The translations under genes and the position numbers were made by a program. Below, one piece after another: positions 1-7,091 of a stretch of 27,251 nt of DNA. The notes under the pieces were generated by a model. That model did no database searches and was not told the origin of the DNA. It was given only the letters and a program-made list of their open reading frames with translations. This DNA comes from an uncultured Collinsella sp. (GTDB lineage Bacteria > Actinomycetota > Coriobacteriia > Coriobacteriales > Coriobacteriaceae): positions 1 through 27,251 of the forward strand of contig CAKURW010000023.1 in the NCBI GenBank assembly GCA_934675795.1. Reading direction: 5' to 3'. Each line of letters begins with the position of its first letter. Position 1 is the first letter of the stretch.

Positions 1-258
1 TGGGCGCCCGCGCCCGAGCCCGGCAGCCACGCGAGCTCCTACGCCGACGCCACCGGGGCGGGGGCAAACTACGTCTACCTGGTGGACGCGGCGGACGACA
101 GGGGCAATATCCGAGAGCTCCAGCTCATCTTCTTCGGACGGGAGTCCAACGGCGAGGGTTGGCTCGAGATCGAGGCGCGCGGCGGCTCGGGCGTGCGCTA
201 CCGCGCGTGCAACGCGGCCGAGGCACCCGCGGCTGCGCGCGGGGCTCTGGACCGCTGA
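1..258 (+). CDS. YxeA-family (DUF1093) protein, C-terminal part
   Basis: An open frame enters from the left edge and stops at TGA 256-258, leaving about 85 residues. The segment NYVYLVDAADDRGNIREL followed by a beta-rich stretch and an Arg/Tyr-containing tail resembles the C-terminal half of YxeA/DUF1093 proteins, which are small secreted or lipid-exposed proteins of unknown biochemical role. The N-terminal signal peptide expected for the family lies outside the window. In Bacillus subtilis the yxeA gene sits with the yxdJK two-component system and yxdLM ABC transporter, and here the next genes are also a response regulator and kinase, which supports the call. Only 45 bp separate it from the regulator, so co-transcription is likely. 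The match is by eye and moderate. Confidence 0.6.
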   Translation, partial: WAPAPEPGSHASSYADATGAGANYVYLVDAADDRGNIRELQLIFFGRESNGEGWLEIEARGGSGVRYRACNAAEAPAAARGALDR

Positions 259-303
259 GCGCGGCGCAAGTACAATGCCGACGGGAGTTTCAGGAGGTCG
301 AAC

Positions 304-966
304 ATGGCGAGGATACTGGCAGTTGATGATGAGCGGGCGATCCTCGACGCGCTCGCGCGCGTCCTCGGCCGCGACGGCCATGAGGTCGTCAGGGCAGCGG
401 ACCCGACGGCGGTCCCGGGGATGGACCTCTCGCGCTTCGACCTCGTGCTCTGCGACGTCATGATGCCGGGGCTCGACGGCTTCGAGCTCGTGCGGCAGAT
501 CCGCCCGGACTTCGACGGGCCCATCGTCTTCCTGACCGCGCGCGTGGCCGAGGAGGACGCCGTGGCCGGCTACGGCCTGGGCGCCGACGACTACGTCCGC
601 AAGCCCTTCGGGGCCGCGGAGCTGCGCGCCAAGGTCGCGGCCCATCTGCGCCGTGAGCGCCGGCCGCGCTCGCACGCCCTCTCCTTCGGGGAGGTGCGGA
701 TCGACCTCGGGGCGCGCGGCCTCGCCGTGGGCGGCGAGGCCGTGCCGCTCACGCCCACCGAGTACGCCATCTGCGAGTACCTCGCCCGCCACCCCGGGCA
801 GGTCATGAGCCGCGCGCAGATACGCGAGGCGGTGCTCGGCTGGGAGAGCGACGCCGACGACGCGGCCATATCCATGCAGGTCAGCCGCGCCCGGAGGAAA
901 CTCTCCGAGGCCGGCGCCGATCCGATCGCGACCGTCTGGGGGATGGGGTACAAGTGGCAGCTCTGA
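304..966 (+). CDS. OmpR-family two-component response regulator
   Basis: A 220-residue DNA-binding response regulator. The receiver domain (about 1-115) shows the acidic pair D8/D9, the phosphoacceptor D51 in LCDVMMPGLDG, a Thr/Ala switch region near residue 78 and the conserved K100 in DDYVRKPFG. The C-terminal winged helix (about 128-220) has the typical LTPTEYAICEYLARHPGQV helix and ends GMGYKWQL. The ATG at 304 follows an AGGAGG ribosome-binding site at about 291-296. The kinase gene begins before this gene ends, so the two proteins are almost certainly partners translated from one mRNA. The adjacent YxeA homologue suggests a cell-envelope or antimicrobial-peptide stress role, but this is contextual only. 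Confidence 0.93.
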   Translation: MARILAVDDERAILDALARVLGRDGHEVVRAADPTAVPGMDLSRFDLVLCDVMMPGLDGFELVRQIRPDFDGPIVFLTARVAEEDAVAGYGLGADDYVRKPFGAAELRAKVAAHLRRERRPRSHALSFGEVRIDLGARGLAVGGEAVPLTPTEYAICEYLARHPGQVMSRAQIREAVLGWESDADDAAISMQVSRARRKLSEAGADPIATVWGMGYKWQL

Positions 967-2390
967 GGACCGGGGCGCGAGGTCGCGGGGGCATGCCGCT
1001 CTCCTTCGTCATCGCGCGCTACTTCGCCTACGCGTTCGCGGCGGTCGCCACGGCGTGGCTCGCCTCGTTCATGGCGCTCTCCGCGGCGATCAACGCGGGC
1101 TTCGTCTACGAGGCAAGCTGGGGGCCGGCCAATGCGCGCGAGGTCGCGGAGGGCCTGGCACGCGACGGCGTCTGCGGGCAGCAGGACGTGCCGACGGCGT
1201 ACCGCTACCTCATCCTGAGCAAGGACGGATACGTGCTGATGACAGACCTCGAGGGCACGCGGCTCGAGGACGCGACGGAAATGGCCCGTGCGGCACTCGC
1301 CGCGGATCCGGGCACAGTGGAGATCGAGGGCGGGGGCTCGGGCCTCACCTACGCCGCGTTCCCGCTCAAGGGCGGCGGGGCCTGCGCACTCGTCAGCGAG
1401 TACCTGCCGCAGTGGGTCTCGCGCGACCTCGCCGGCCTGCTTCCCAACCCGCAGAACCTCATGCTCGTCGGCGCCGCTGCGGGAAGCGCGCTCGCGCTCG
1501 CGCTCGTGGCGCGCCGTGCGAGCCGCGTGATCTCGCGCAAGATGGCGCCGCTCGCGGAGGCGGCGGGGCGCGTCGGCGCGGGGGATCTCGACTTCGCGGT
1601 CGGCAGCACCAACGTGCGCGAGGTGAACGACGTCCTCGCCGCGATGGACGCCATGCGGACCTCCCTCGCCGAGTCGCTCGAGGCCCGCTGGGCCGCGGAG
1701 CGGGGGCAGCGCGAGCAGGTGGCGTCGCTCGCCCACGACCTCAAGACGCCGCTCACCGTGCTGCGCGCCAACGCCGACTTCGTGGCGGAGGAGCTGGAAG
1801 ACGAGAAAGACGCCGACCTCGCGGCCGCCGCGCGCGACATAGCCGGCAGTGTCGAAAGGCTCGACGGCTACGTGCGCCTGCTCATCGAGGCCTCGCGCGG
1901 GTCCGGCGGGGCGGAGAGGGCCCCCATGCGGCCGGCCGAGCTCTGCGAGCAGGTCCTCGCCGAGGCCGCCCAGATCGCCCGGGCGCGAGGCGTGACGCTC
2001 GACGCGGCCACGGGCCCCGCTGTCGCGGGCGCGCCCGAGGCCCCGCTCGACCGAACCGTCCTGGCGCGAGCCGCCGCGAACCTCGTGGCCAACGCCGCCG
2101 AGCACGCGCGCTCGCGCGTGGCGGTCTCCTGCGACGTCGAGGGCGGCCACCTCGTCATCGAGGTGGCCGACGACGGACCGGGCTTCTCTCCCGCCGCCCT
2201 CGAACGCGGCTGCGAGCGCCTCTTCACAGACGACTCCTCCCGCTCCTCGCGCGACGGAGGACGCCACTACGGGCTCGGCCTCCACGCCGCCTCCGAGGCC
2301 GCGAGCGCCCACGGGGGCTCCGTCTCGCTCGCCAACAGCCCCTCGGGCGGCGCGGTGGCCACCATCGCGGTCCCCCTGTGCGGGGCCTGA
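954..2390 (+). CDS. Membrane sensor histidine kinase
   Basis: A 478-residue kinase partner of the preceding regulator. Two membrane segments (about 18-46 and 168-187) flank an extracytoplasmic sensor of roughly 120 residues that I do not recognise. A HAMP-like linker follows, then the HisKA motif LAHDLKTPLTVL with phosphoacceptor H261, and a HATPase domain with N box (NLVANAAEHA, near 375), G1 (DDGPGFSP, near 402) and G2 (YGLGLH, near 438). The start is uncertain. GTG 954 overlaps the regulator by 13 bp and has GGGATGGGG upstream; ATG 993 is an alternative with a poorer site. The large extracellular loop distinguishes it from BceS-type intramembrane-sensing kinases normally paired with bacitracin transporters. 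Confidence 0.92.
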   Translation: MAALRTGARGRGGMPLSFVIARYFAYAFAAVATAWLASFMALSAAINAGFVYEASWGPANAREVAEGLARDGVCGQQDVPTAYRYLILSKDGYVLMTDLEGTRLEDATEMARAALAADPGTVEIEGGGSGLTYAAFPLKGGGACALVSEYLPQWVSRDLAGLLPNPQNLMLVGAAAGSALALALVARRASRVISRKMAPLAEAAGRVGAGDLDFAVGSTNVREVNDVLAAMDAMRTSLAESLEARWAAERGQREQVASLAHDLKTPLTVLRANADFVAEELEDEKDADLAAAARDIAGSVERLDGYVRLLIEASRGSGGAERAPMRPAELCEQVLAEAAQIARARGVTLDAATGPAVAGAPEAPLDRTVLARAAANLVANAAEHARSRVAVSCDVEGGHLVIEVADDGPGFSPAALERGCERLFTDDSSRSSRDGGRHYGLGLHAASEAASAHGGSVSLANSPSGGAVATIAVPLCGA

Positions 2391-2402
2391 CGAATCAGGC
2401 CC
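2383..2402 (+). terminator. Hairpin overlapping the kinase stop codon
   Basis: GGGCCTGA (2383-2390) pairs perfectly with TCAGGCCC (2395-2402) across a CGAA tetraloop. The left arm contains the kinase TGA stop. No U-tract follows, so it may be an mRNA 3' end stabiliser or a weak terminator rather than a classical intrinsic terminator. Confidence 0.45.
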
Positions 2403-2469
2403 TCACACTGGCATGCCTCGCAACCAAACGCTTCCCGGATAATAATGCCCGTTGCGGGGATCGCCCTGG

Positions 2470-2625
2470 CTAGTCGCCGCCCATGTGCATGAGCATGTCG
2501 GCGATGCGAGTCGCCATCTCGTCCGCCGCTTCACGGATGTTGGCGACCCAGGACGCATGGCCGGCCTGATCGGATGCCTCCGCCTCAAGCACGTCGCAAA
2601 TGACTGCGGCGACCGCCCCGGGAGC
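2470..2625 (-). pseudogene. Unidentified coding remnant (about 51 codons)
   Basis: On the - strand a frame ending at TAG 2472-2470 has strong G/C third positions and reads like a helical protein tail (VANIREAADEMATRIADML, then HMGGD). No ATG or ribosome-binding site is in frame at a sensible distance; the frame stays open further upstream but turns low-complexity, Ser-rich. I do not recognise the family. It is most likely the 3' end of a gene whose front was lost when the adjacent accessory DNA arrived. The alternative, a tiny gene starting at the internal GTG, cannot be excluded. Confidence 0.35.
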
Positions 2626-2681
2626 CGCCCGCGGCCGGGCACGCGAGGGAGCCTCGAGACGAAAGGAGCTCGAGGACGACC

Positions 2682-2852
2682 ATGACCAAGAGCATTAGCA
2701 GGAGCCAGGTGAGGCTCATCGCATCGACCAACGCGATATTCGGCGCCGACGAGGCGTGCGCGATGCTGCGCATCAGCCGCGACGCCATGTACCGGCTCGC
2801 CCCCCTGCACTTACCGTCAGAGCATGCTATAAGGTTATTGGTGGCCCATTGA
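2682..2852 (+). pseudogene. Truncated helix-turn-helix (excisionase-like) gene
   Basis: ATG 2682 follows a good AAAGGAG site (about 2661-2668) and opens a 56-codon frame. Residues about 20-40 (FGADEACAMLRISRDAMYRL) look like the start of an excisionase/AlpA-type winged helix-turn-helix. After about codon 38 (near 2797) the reading frame runs into the promoter and leader of the DUF3800 gene and stops at 2850-2852, so the original protein was cut off by a recombination junction. Such small DNA-binding proteins are typical of integrated elements. A genuine 56-residue product is possible, but the tail has no protein-like character. Confidence 0.45.
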
Positions 2853-2893
2853 GCTACTTCCAAGTGCCGGGAGAGTCCCCCGGCTATTTTTTT
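2825..2893 (+). promoter_or_regulatory. Promoter and attenuator-like leader of the DUF3800 gene
   Basis: An extended -10 (TGCTATAAG, 2825-2833) is followed by a short leader with two hairpins. The first pairs GTGGC (2841-2845) with GCTAC (2853-2857). The second pairs GCCGGG (2866-2871) with CCCGGC (2879-2884) and runs straight into TATTTTTTT (2885-2893), an intrinsic terminator placed just before the coding start at 2917. The layout is that of a transcription-attenuation leader. Structured leader motifs upstream of DUF3800 genes have been described as candidate cis-regulatory RNAs; assigning this one to a named motif would need a covariance search. Confidence 0.55.
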
Positions 2894-2916
2894 ATCCATT
2901 CCATTAGGAATCCCCA

Positions 2917-3156
2917 TTGGCCAAGGAGCTCAACATCTTCGTCGACGAGAGCGGCGACCGCGGCGGCAAAGCTCGCTACTATCTGCTCACACTCGTCTTT
3001 CACGACCAGGCAGACAGCATCGCCGAGGCGGTCACGGGCTATGAGACCAAGCTCGCCAGGGCTGACCTCCCCAACATTCCGTTTCACTCCGAGCCTCTCA
3101 TGAACGGACACAAGGACTTACTGCACGATTCGCGTGTTATAGTTAGATGGCTCTAA
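2917..3156 (+). pseudogene. DUF3800 gene, truncated after about 68 codons
   Basis: A TTG start at 2917 (AGGAA upstream) opens AKELNIFVDESGDRGG, the characteristic DUF3800 N-terminus with its acidic DESGD motif, and continues to the family-typical PLMNGHKDL near residue 66. DUF3800 proteins usually run to well over 200 residues. Here the match ends at about 3118 and the frame runs another dozen unrelated codons to TAA 3154-3156. The acidic DESGD signature suggests an RNase H-like fold in the family, but the molecular role is unsettled. The break coincides with the left edge of the lower-GC methyltransferase segment, so an insertion or deletion removed the rest. The protein is unlikely to be functional. 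Confidence 0.7.
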
Positions 3157-3158
3157 CT
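3141..3158. repeat. Perfect 7-bp inverted repeat at the island edge
   Basis: AGTTAGA (3141-3147) and TCTAACT (3152-3158) form a perfect hairpin with a TGGC loop, 17 bp before the first methyltransferase ATG and directly after the truncated DUF3800 frame. It could be an operator, a 5' mRNA hairpin or a scar of the junction. Confidence 0.4.
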
Positions 3159-3175
3159 GTTTGGGGGCGACAGCC

Positions 3176-3805
3176 ATGCATGGACGCAAGGGCTTCTGGG
3201 ACAAGAATGCCGGTCGGTACGACCGTTTCATGCGAAAGGACCGGGCGGCGTATGAGAAGATGTATGAGCTGATCAGGCCGGTGGTGAAAGCAAAAACCGT
3301 ACTGGAGGTTGCCACCGGCACGGGGCTTATCGCAAAGAGCATCGTGAATGCGGCGGCGCACATCGAGGCTACGGACGCTTCTGCAAAGATGATCCTTGAA
3401 GCAAAGCGGGACAATCAATCCGCAAAGCTGCACTTTTCCGTACAAGATATGTTCCGCCTGCCCTATGCACAGAAGTCCTTTGATGTGGTGATCGCGTCCA
3501 ACGCGCTTCACATAGTGCCGCATCCGGAAAAGGCCCTGCAAGAAATCAGGCGGGTGCTGAAGGACGACGGCGTGCTCATCGCGCCAACCTTCACCCACGC
3601 GGGGAGCTCGGTTTCCGGCAAGGCAAAAGCCTTTTTCATGAGTATGGCGGGATTCCCCCTCCACAGCAGGTGGACGAGCGAGGAATACCTGCGTTTCCTG
3701 CGTCAAAACGGCTGGGCGGTGCAGAAAAGCGCGGTGCTGAAGGCCTCGTTCCCGTTGACCTATGCGGAATGCATGAAATCGGAGGGGCCAGATGTCGTTC
3801 TTTGA
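3176..3805 (+). CDS. Class I SAM-dependent methyltransferase
   Basis: A 209-residue small-molecule-type methyltransferase. From ATG 3176 the protein opens HGRKGFWDKNAGRYD, followed by SAM motif I VLEVATGTG (about 43-50), the acidic motif II region IEATDAS (about 65-70), and LPYAQKSFDVVIASNALH with LKDDGVLI (motifs IV-VI), the UbiE/Methyltransf_11 pattern. A TTG at 3161 would add five residues; I prefer ATG 3176 because the FWDKNAGRYD start is family-like. No substrate can be read from the sequence. The gene overlaps the next by 14 bp. Base composition is visibly lower in G+C, and the AAA/GAA/CTG-rich codon use differs from the flanking genes, suggesting transfer from a Firmicute. Confidence 0.85.
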   Translation: MHGRKGFWDKNAGRYDRFMRKDRAAYEKMYELIRPVVKAKTVLEVATGTGLIAKSIVNAAAHIEATDASAKMILEAKRDNQSAKLHFSVQDMFRLPYAQKSFDVVIASNALHIVPHPEKALQEIRRVLKDDGVLIAPTFTHAGSSVSGKAKAFFMSMAGFPLHSRWTSEEYLRFLRQNGWAVQKSAVLKASFPLTYAECMKSEGPDVVL

Positions 3806-4052
3806 AAACACCCGCAAGCCCGTGGGCCCCGGCGGAAAACTTATGGTTGCCATGATGAATATGGGCCACAGCCCTGTGGCGCGGTGGGGACTTCAGTTTC
3901 TACGACTTGCGCCAAATGCCAAGGTGCTGGATTGCGGCTGCGGCGGCGGGGCGAACATAAAACGGCTGCTGAAAAAATGCCCGCACATGGCGATAGGCAT
4001 GACGGCCATAGCGGCTGTGCTGGCGGCAATTACGACAGTTTTTATTCACTGA
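3792..4052 (+). pseudogene. Second SAM methyltransferase, truncated and fused to a foreign tail
   Basis: ATG 3792 lies inside the end of the preceding gene. The first 60 or so residues (MSFFENTRKPVGPGGKLM, then VLDCGCGGGANIKRLLKKCP) are the N-terminus and SAM motif I of a class I methyltransferase that should be about 200 residues. After KKCPH the sequence changes abruptly to a hydrophobic segment (IGMTAIAAVLAAITTVFIH) that reads as a single membrane helix and ends at TGA 4050-4052. The catalytic half of the methyltransferase is missing. This looks like an in-frame deletion joining two neighbouring genes in the donor, the tail being the last helix of a membrane protein I cannot name. Confidence 0.7.
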
Positions 4053-4063
4053 GGAAGGGACCT

Positions 4064-4894
4064 ATGAAATGTAAAATCGAGAAAAACACCGTGCAGGAGA
4101 CGCTGATCCTCCCGCTGTATTCCCGGAAGCTGTGTACGGAGCTGTACCCGAACCTTTACAGGGATGAAACAGCGGTTCGTCTGCTCGACCAGATCGACTA
4201 CGACTTTTCAGAGGCAGAGAAAAACTCCCGCAGCCTGATACAGCGCTTTGGTGCGCTAGAGGTGGCCATGCGGCAGAGTGATCTTGCTTTTGAGGTGCGG
4301 GATTACCTGAAAGGCCACCCCAATGCGGCGGTGGTCAATCTGGGCTGTGGGCTGGACAACACCGGCAGAACCTGCGACAACGGTAGATGCAAGATCTACA
4401 ATCTGGACTTCCCGGATGTGATCGCCTTGCGGCAGCAGCTACTGCCCGCCGGGGATCGAGAACAAAATATCCCCTGCGATCTGAAAGACACCGCATGGTT
4501 TGGCAAAATCGATGCCTCCGGCGGGGCGGTGTTCTTTGCCTCCGGGGTGTTCTATTACTTTCTGACCCAGCAGGTCCGGGAACTGGTGCGGGAGATGGCG
4601 GACGCTTTCCCCGGCGGTGTGCTGATCTTTGATGCTGCCAATCGGACGGCAGTAAAGATGATCGCAAAAACATGGCTTAAGACTGCAAAAATCAAGGATG
4701 TTGGGGCATATTTTGCGGTTTCGGATGCCGCCAAGGAAATCGGCGCGTGGGACAGCCGTCTGCAGGTCACAAGTCGCGGCTATATGCTGGGTTACAACGA
4801 TTTGAGAGACCCTTCCGTCAGCGGCTTTTTCCGGTTTCTCGCAAGGGTCGGTGACAACGGGATGAAAATGCAAATCGTGAAAATAAGATTTTGA
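4064..4894 (+). CDS. LCM/Ppm1-like SAM-dependent O-methyltransferase
   Basis: A 276-residue protein starting at ATG 4064 behind GAGGAAGGGA. It has the leucine carboxyl methyltransferase family layout: an N-terminal helical cap with NSRSLIQRFGALEVAMRQ (about 54-71), SAM motif I VVNLGCGLDNT (about 90-100) and the YNLDFPDVI motif (about 112-120) where the acidic residue would contact SAM. Later come FFASGVFYYFL and a GVLIFDAAN strand. In other bacteria this family methylates carboxyl groups on small molecules such as polyketides. The substrate here is unknown. It is 11 bp after the broken methyltransferase and ends at the strong terminator, so it is the last gene of the imported cassette. Confidence 0.8.
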   Translation: MKCKIEKNTVQETLILPLYSRKLCTELYPNLYRDETAVRLLDQIDYDFSEAEKNSRSLIQRFGALEVAMRQSDLAFEVRDYLKGHPNAAVVNLGCGLDNTGRTCDNGRCKIYNLDFPDVIALRQQLLPAGDREQNIPCDLKDTAWFGKIDASGGAVFFASGVFYYFLTQQVRELVREMADAFPGGVLIFDAANRTAVKMIAKTWLKTAKIKDVGAYFAVSDAAKEIGAWDSRLQVTSRGYMLGYNDLRDPSVSGFFRFLARVGDNGMKMQIVKIRF

Positions 4895-4908
4895 GAGGCA
4901 AAAAATGC

Positions 4909-4958
4909 AAAAGACGAGCACTTCTTGCCGCCCAATTGGCAAGAAGCGCTCGTCTTTT
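4909..4958. terminator. Strong bidirectional terminator
   Basis: A 21-bp stem with a single mismatch: AAAAGACGAGC-a-CTTCTTGCC (4909-4929) pairs with GGCAAGAAG-c-GCTCGTCTTTT (4938-4958) around an 8-nt loop. A-rich and T-rich ends on both sides let it work in both directions. It separates the + methyltransferase genes from the convergent - fructokinase gene. Confidence 0.9.
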
Positions 4959-4990
4959 CTTAACGCGTTGTATGGCGGAGAGAGCGCAAG

Positions 4991-5875
4991 TTACGCGAGC
5001 GCCCTTCTTGCCAGCTCGGCCGCGCCAAGGATTCCTTGGTCGCCGCCGCAGCCCGGGGCGCAGATGTAGCTCTCTATGTCCTTAAGCTCGGCGGTCTGGA
5101 TGTAGCCACCCAGATATTCGAGGGTCTTCTTGCGGACGATGCCGTAGAGCTGCTCCTGGTGCATCACGCCGCCGCCGAGGACGATACGGCGAGGCGAGTA
5201 CATGAGCACGAGGTTCGCGCACATCTGCCCCAGATAATCCCCCTCGAGCGCCCACACCTCAGCGTTGTCCGCGAGCTCGGCCGCGGGGTTTCCCCAGCGC
5301 GCGGCGATGGCGGGGCCGGAGGCGAGGCCCTCGAGACAGCTCGCGTGGCTCGGGCAGACGCAGCGTCCCTCCTCGGTGGGACGGGTCCTTACCAGCATGT
5401 GGCCGGCCTCGGGGTGCAGCATGCCGTGAAGGAGCCTGCCCGCGCACATGACGCCCGCGCCCACGCCGGTGCCGATGGTCACGTAGACGGCGTCCTCGAG
5501 CCCCTTGCAGCAGCCGAAGACTACTTCGCCGAGGCAGGCAACGTTCACGTCCGTGTCGTAGGCCACCGGAATCCCGAGGGCGTCGGCGAACGCGGCGCGA
5601 AGACCATAGCCTCGCCACGCGAGCTTGGGCGTCTGAAGGATGGAACCGTAGCGCTCATCGTTGGGGTCGACGCAGGTCGGGCCGAAGGCGCCGATGCCCA
5701 ACGCGTTCACATCACGGGCGGTGAACCACTCGACCATTTGTGGGACAGTCTCGGCGGGCATAAGCGTCGGGGTCTCCATACGGTCGAGGACCTCGCCGTC
5801 GCCGGACACCACGGCACAGACCATCTTGGTCCCGCCGGCCTCGAGGGCGCCGAGCCTCATTTGCTTTTCGCTCAT
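4991..5875 (-). CDS. ROK-family fructokinase
   Basis: A 294-residue cytoplasmic sugar kinase that phosphorylates fructose with ATP (EC 2.7.1.4 type). The N-terminal phosphate loop ALEAGGTK, the catalytic-aspartate segment YDTDVNVACLGEVVFG, and ITIGTG-like VTIGTGVGAG are all intact. The zinc-binding region HPEAGH followed by CVCPSHASCLEGLASG is of the ROK type. The sequence follows Bacillus subtilis GmuE/YdhR-type fructokinases almost block by block, including EGLASGPAIAARWG and LGGGVMHQEQL. ATG 5875 follows AAGGAGGATC. It is the last gene of the PTS/GH172 operon, 79 bp after the glycosidase, and would capture free fructose released inside the cell. It ends against the bidirectional terminator. 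Confidence 0.9.
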   Translation of the reverse strand: MSEKQMRLGALEAGGTKMVCAVVSGDGEVLDRMETPTLMPAETVPQMVEWFTARDVNALGIGAFGPTCVDPNDERYGSILQTPKLAWRGYGLRAAFADALGIPVAYDTDVNVACLGEVVFGCCKGLEDAVYVTIGTGVGAGVMCAGRLLHGMLHPEAGHMLVRTRPTEEGRCVCPSHASCLEGLASGPAIAARWGNPAAELADNAEVWALEGDYLGQMCANLVLMYSPRRIVLGGGVMHQEQLYGIVRKKTLEYLGGYIQTAELKDIESYICAPGCGGDQGILGAAELARRALA

Positions 5876-5892
5876 GTGATCCTCCTTACAAA

Positions 5893-5927
5893 GGGACGCC
5901 CGCAGTCATGGTCAACCGCGGGCGCCC
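5893..5927 (-). other. Intra-operon stem-loop between glycosidase and kinase genes
   Basis: In the 79-bp gap CGCCCGC (5897-5903) pairs with GCGGGCG (5918-5924), extended by GGG/CCC after a small bulge. No U-tract follows on the - strand (it reads TTTGTAAGGAGG into the kinase ribosome-binding site). It may be an mRNA processing or stability element that sets the kinase level relative to the glycosidase. Confidence 0.45.
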
Positions 5928-5954
5928 ATAACGTTGGCTTGTTTCGAGGCGACC

Positions 5955-7079
5955 CTACCTGGGCACGCGGTCCTGCCTTGCGGCAAACGGGGCGAGCACG
6001 GCGTGCGGCTCGCTTTGGTACCAGTAGGCGACGGTGGAGATGTCGTCCTCGCGCTCGTAGAGCTTGATGTCGTCGTTGCCGAGGTCCTGGAACGTCACGC
6101 GCAGGTCCTCCTTGAACGAGATCGGGTCGGGAAGGTGCCACCTGTAGAGGCCATGCCTGGGCAGCGCGTCGTCGTTGGTCGCGAGCATCGGGTTCGGGTT
6201 CGGCTTGCCCGCGCTGAAGCGGTCGCGCGTGGCGTCGCGCGTCGAGCGGTACGGGTAGCCGGCGAACAGCGTGTTGAAGCACTGCGCCTCGGGCAGCGCG
6301 TGGGGCGGCCTGTCGAGGAAGGCCCAGGCACCGCCGAAGTAGTCCTCGGCTCCCGTCGAGGTGACCGTGGGGAACTCCTCGTCGCCGTCGAGGAAGAACT
6401 TCATCTCGCCCTCGCCCCACCAATAGCGCTCCAGGGCGCACAGGGCCATGTAGGTGCCGACGTAGTAGCCCTTACCGCGCACGCCGTCGAGCACGGTGTA
6501 GTCGACGCCCCTGCGGGTGCTGCGCTCGCGGTTAAAACGGGCGTGGAAGTACATGGCGTCGTCCGGCACGTCGGTGAGCGCGTAGTTGAACGTGTAGAAG
6601 ATGTACTTAATGAACCCGGGGTGCTCGCTCGTAAGCGTGACCTTGGCGTGCTTCCTGAAAGGCATCTCGAAGTAGCAGTTCATGCCGCCCGTCGGGTTCA
6701 CGCAGATGGGCATCGAGTTGACGATGGCGCGCTCACCGAAGCCGTTGCAGAAGAAGTCGCCGACAGGGCACTCGACCGAGGGGGTCTCCTCGTCGTCCCA
6801 GTAGAAGCGCAGCACGAGGTCGCGCATGACGAAGCTGCCGGCGGCGGTCTTGTCGGGGACGGTCATCCAGATGTGGCGGATGATGCCGGGGCCCTCGATG
6901 TCCGCGAGCGTGATGGTCTCGCCGGACTCAAGGGGCACGCAGCACGAGCCCTTGCGGCCGACGCCGAGGTGGCTGGCCGACATGGCGGCACGGCCCTTCT
7001 CGCCCGTGATGTTCTCGGGGGTGATGGCGCGGCTTTCCTCACCGCCGTGCATCCACACGTCCTTAAGGAACTCTCTCAT
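5955..7079 (-). CDS. GH172 (DUF2961) glycoside hydrolase
   Basis: A 374-residue DUF2961 protein, now glycoside hydrolase family 172. Characterised members cleave alpha-D-fructofuranosides (including difructose dianhydride I) or D-arabinofuranosides. Family landmarks are visible: GPGIIRHIWMTV near residue 65, LRFYWDDEETPSVECPVGDFF near 95-115, the GEGEMKFFLDGDEEFPT segment near 222-238 and STGAEDYFGGAW near 240-251. The last two carry the conserved glutamates from which the catalytic pair is drawn. There is no signal peptide or membrane segment, so it acts in the cytoplasm. ATG 7079 follows GAGGAGG and lies 12 bp after the IIA gene, so it is in the PTS operon. The adjacent fructokinase favours an alpha-fructofuranosidic substrate. 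Confidence 0.85.
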   Translation of the reverse strand: MREFLKDVWMHGGEESRAITPENITGEKGRAAMSASHLGVGRKGSCCVPLESGETITLADIEGPGIIRHIWMTVPDKTAAGSFVMRDLVLRFYWDDEETPSVECPVGDFFCNGFGERAIVNSMPICVNPTGGMNCYFEMPFRKHAKVTLTSEHPGFIKYIFYTFNYALTDVPDDAMYFHARFNRERSTRRGVDYTVLDGVRGKGYYVGTYMALCALERYWWGEGEMKFFLDGDEEFPTVTSTGAEDYFGGAWAFLDRPPHALPEAQCFNTLFAGYPYRSTRDATRDRFSAGKPNPNPMLATNDDALPRHGLYRWHLPDPISFKEDLRVTFQDLGNDDIKLYEREDDISTVAYWYQSEPHAVLAPFAARQDRVPR

Positions 7080-7091
7080 CGTCGACCTCCT

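Noticed and set aside
591..2312. Long open frame on the - strand opposite the two-component genes
   Set aside because: It is an antisense shadow of GC-rich coding DNA: Arg/Gly/Ala/Glu low-complexity composition, no family motifs, while the + strand has textbook regulator and kinase motifs.
2860..2893. Terminator for the upstream two-component operon
   Set aside because: It lies downstream of its own promoter and two gene remnants and immediately before DUF3800, so it fits better as a leader attenuator.
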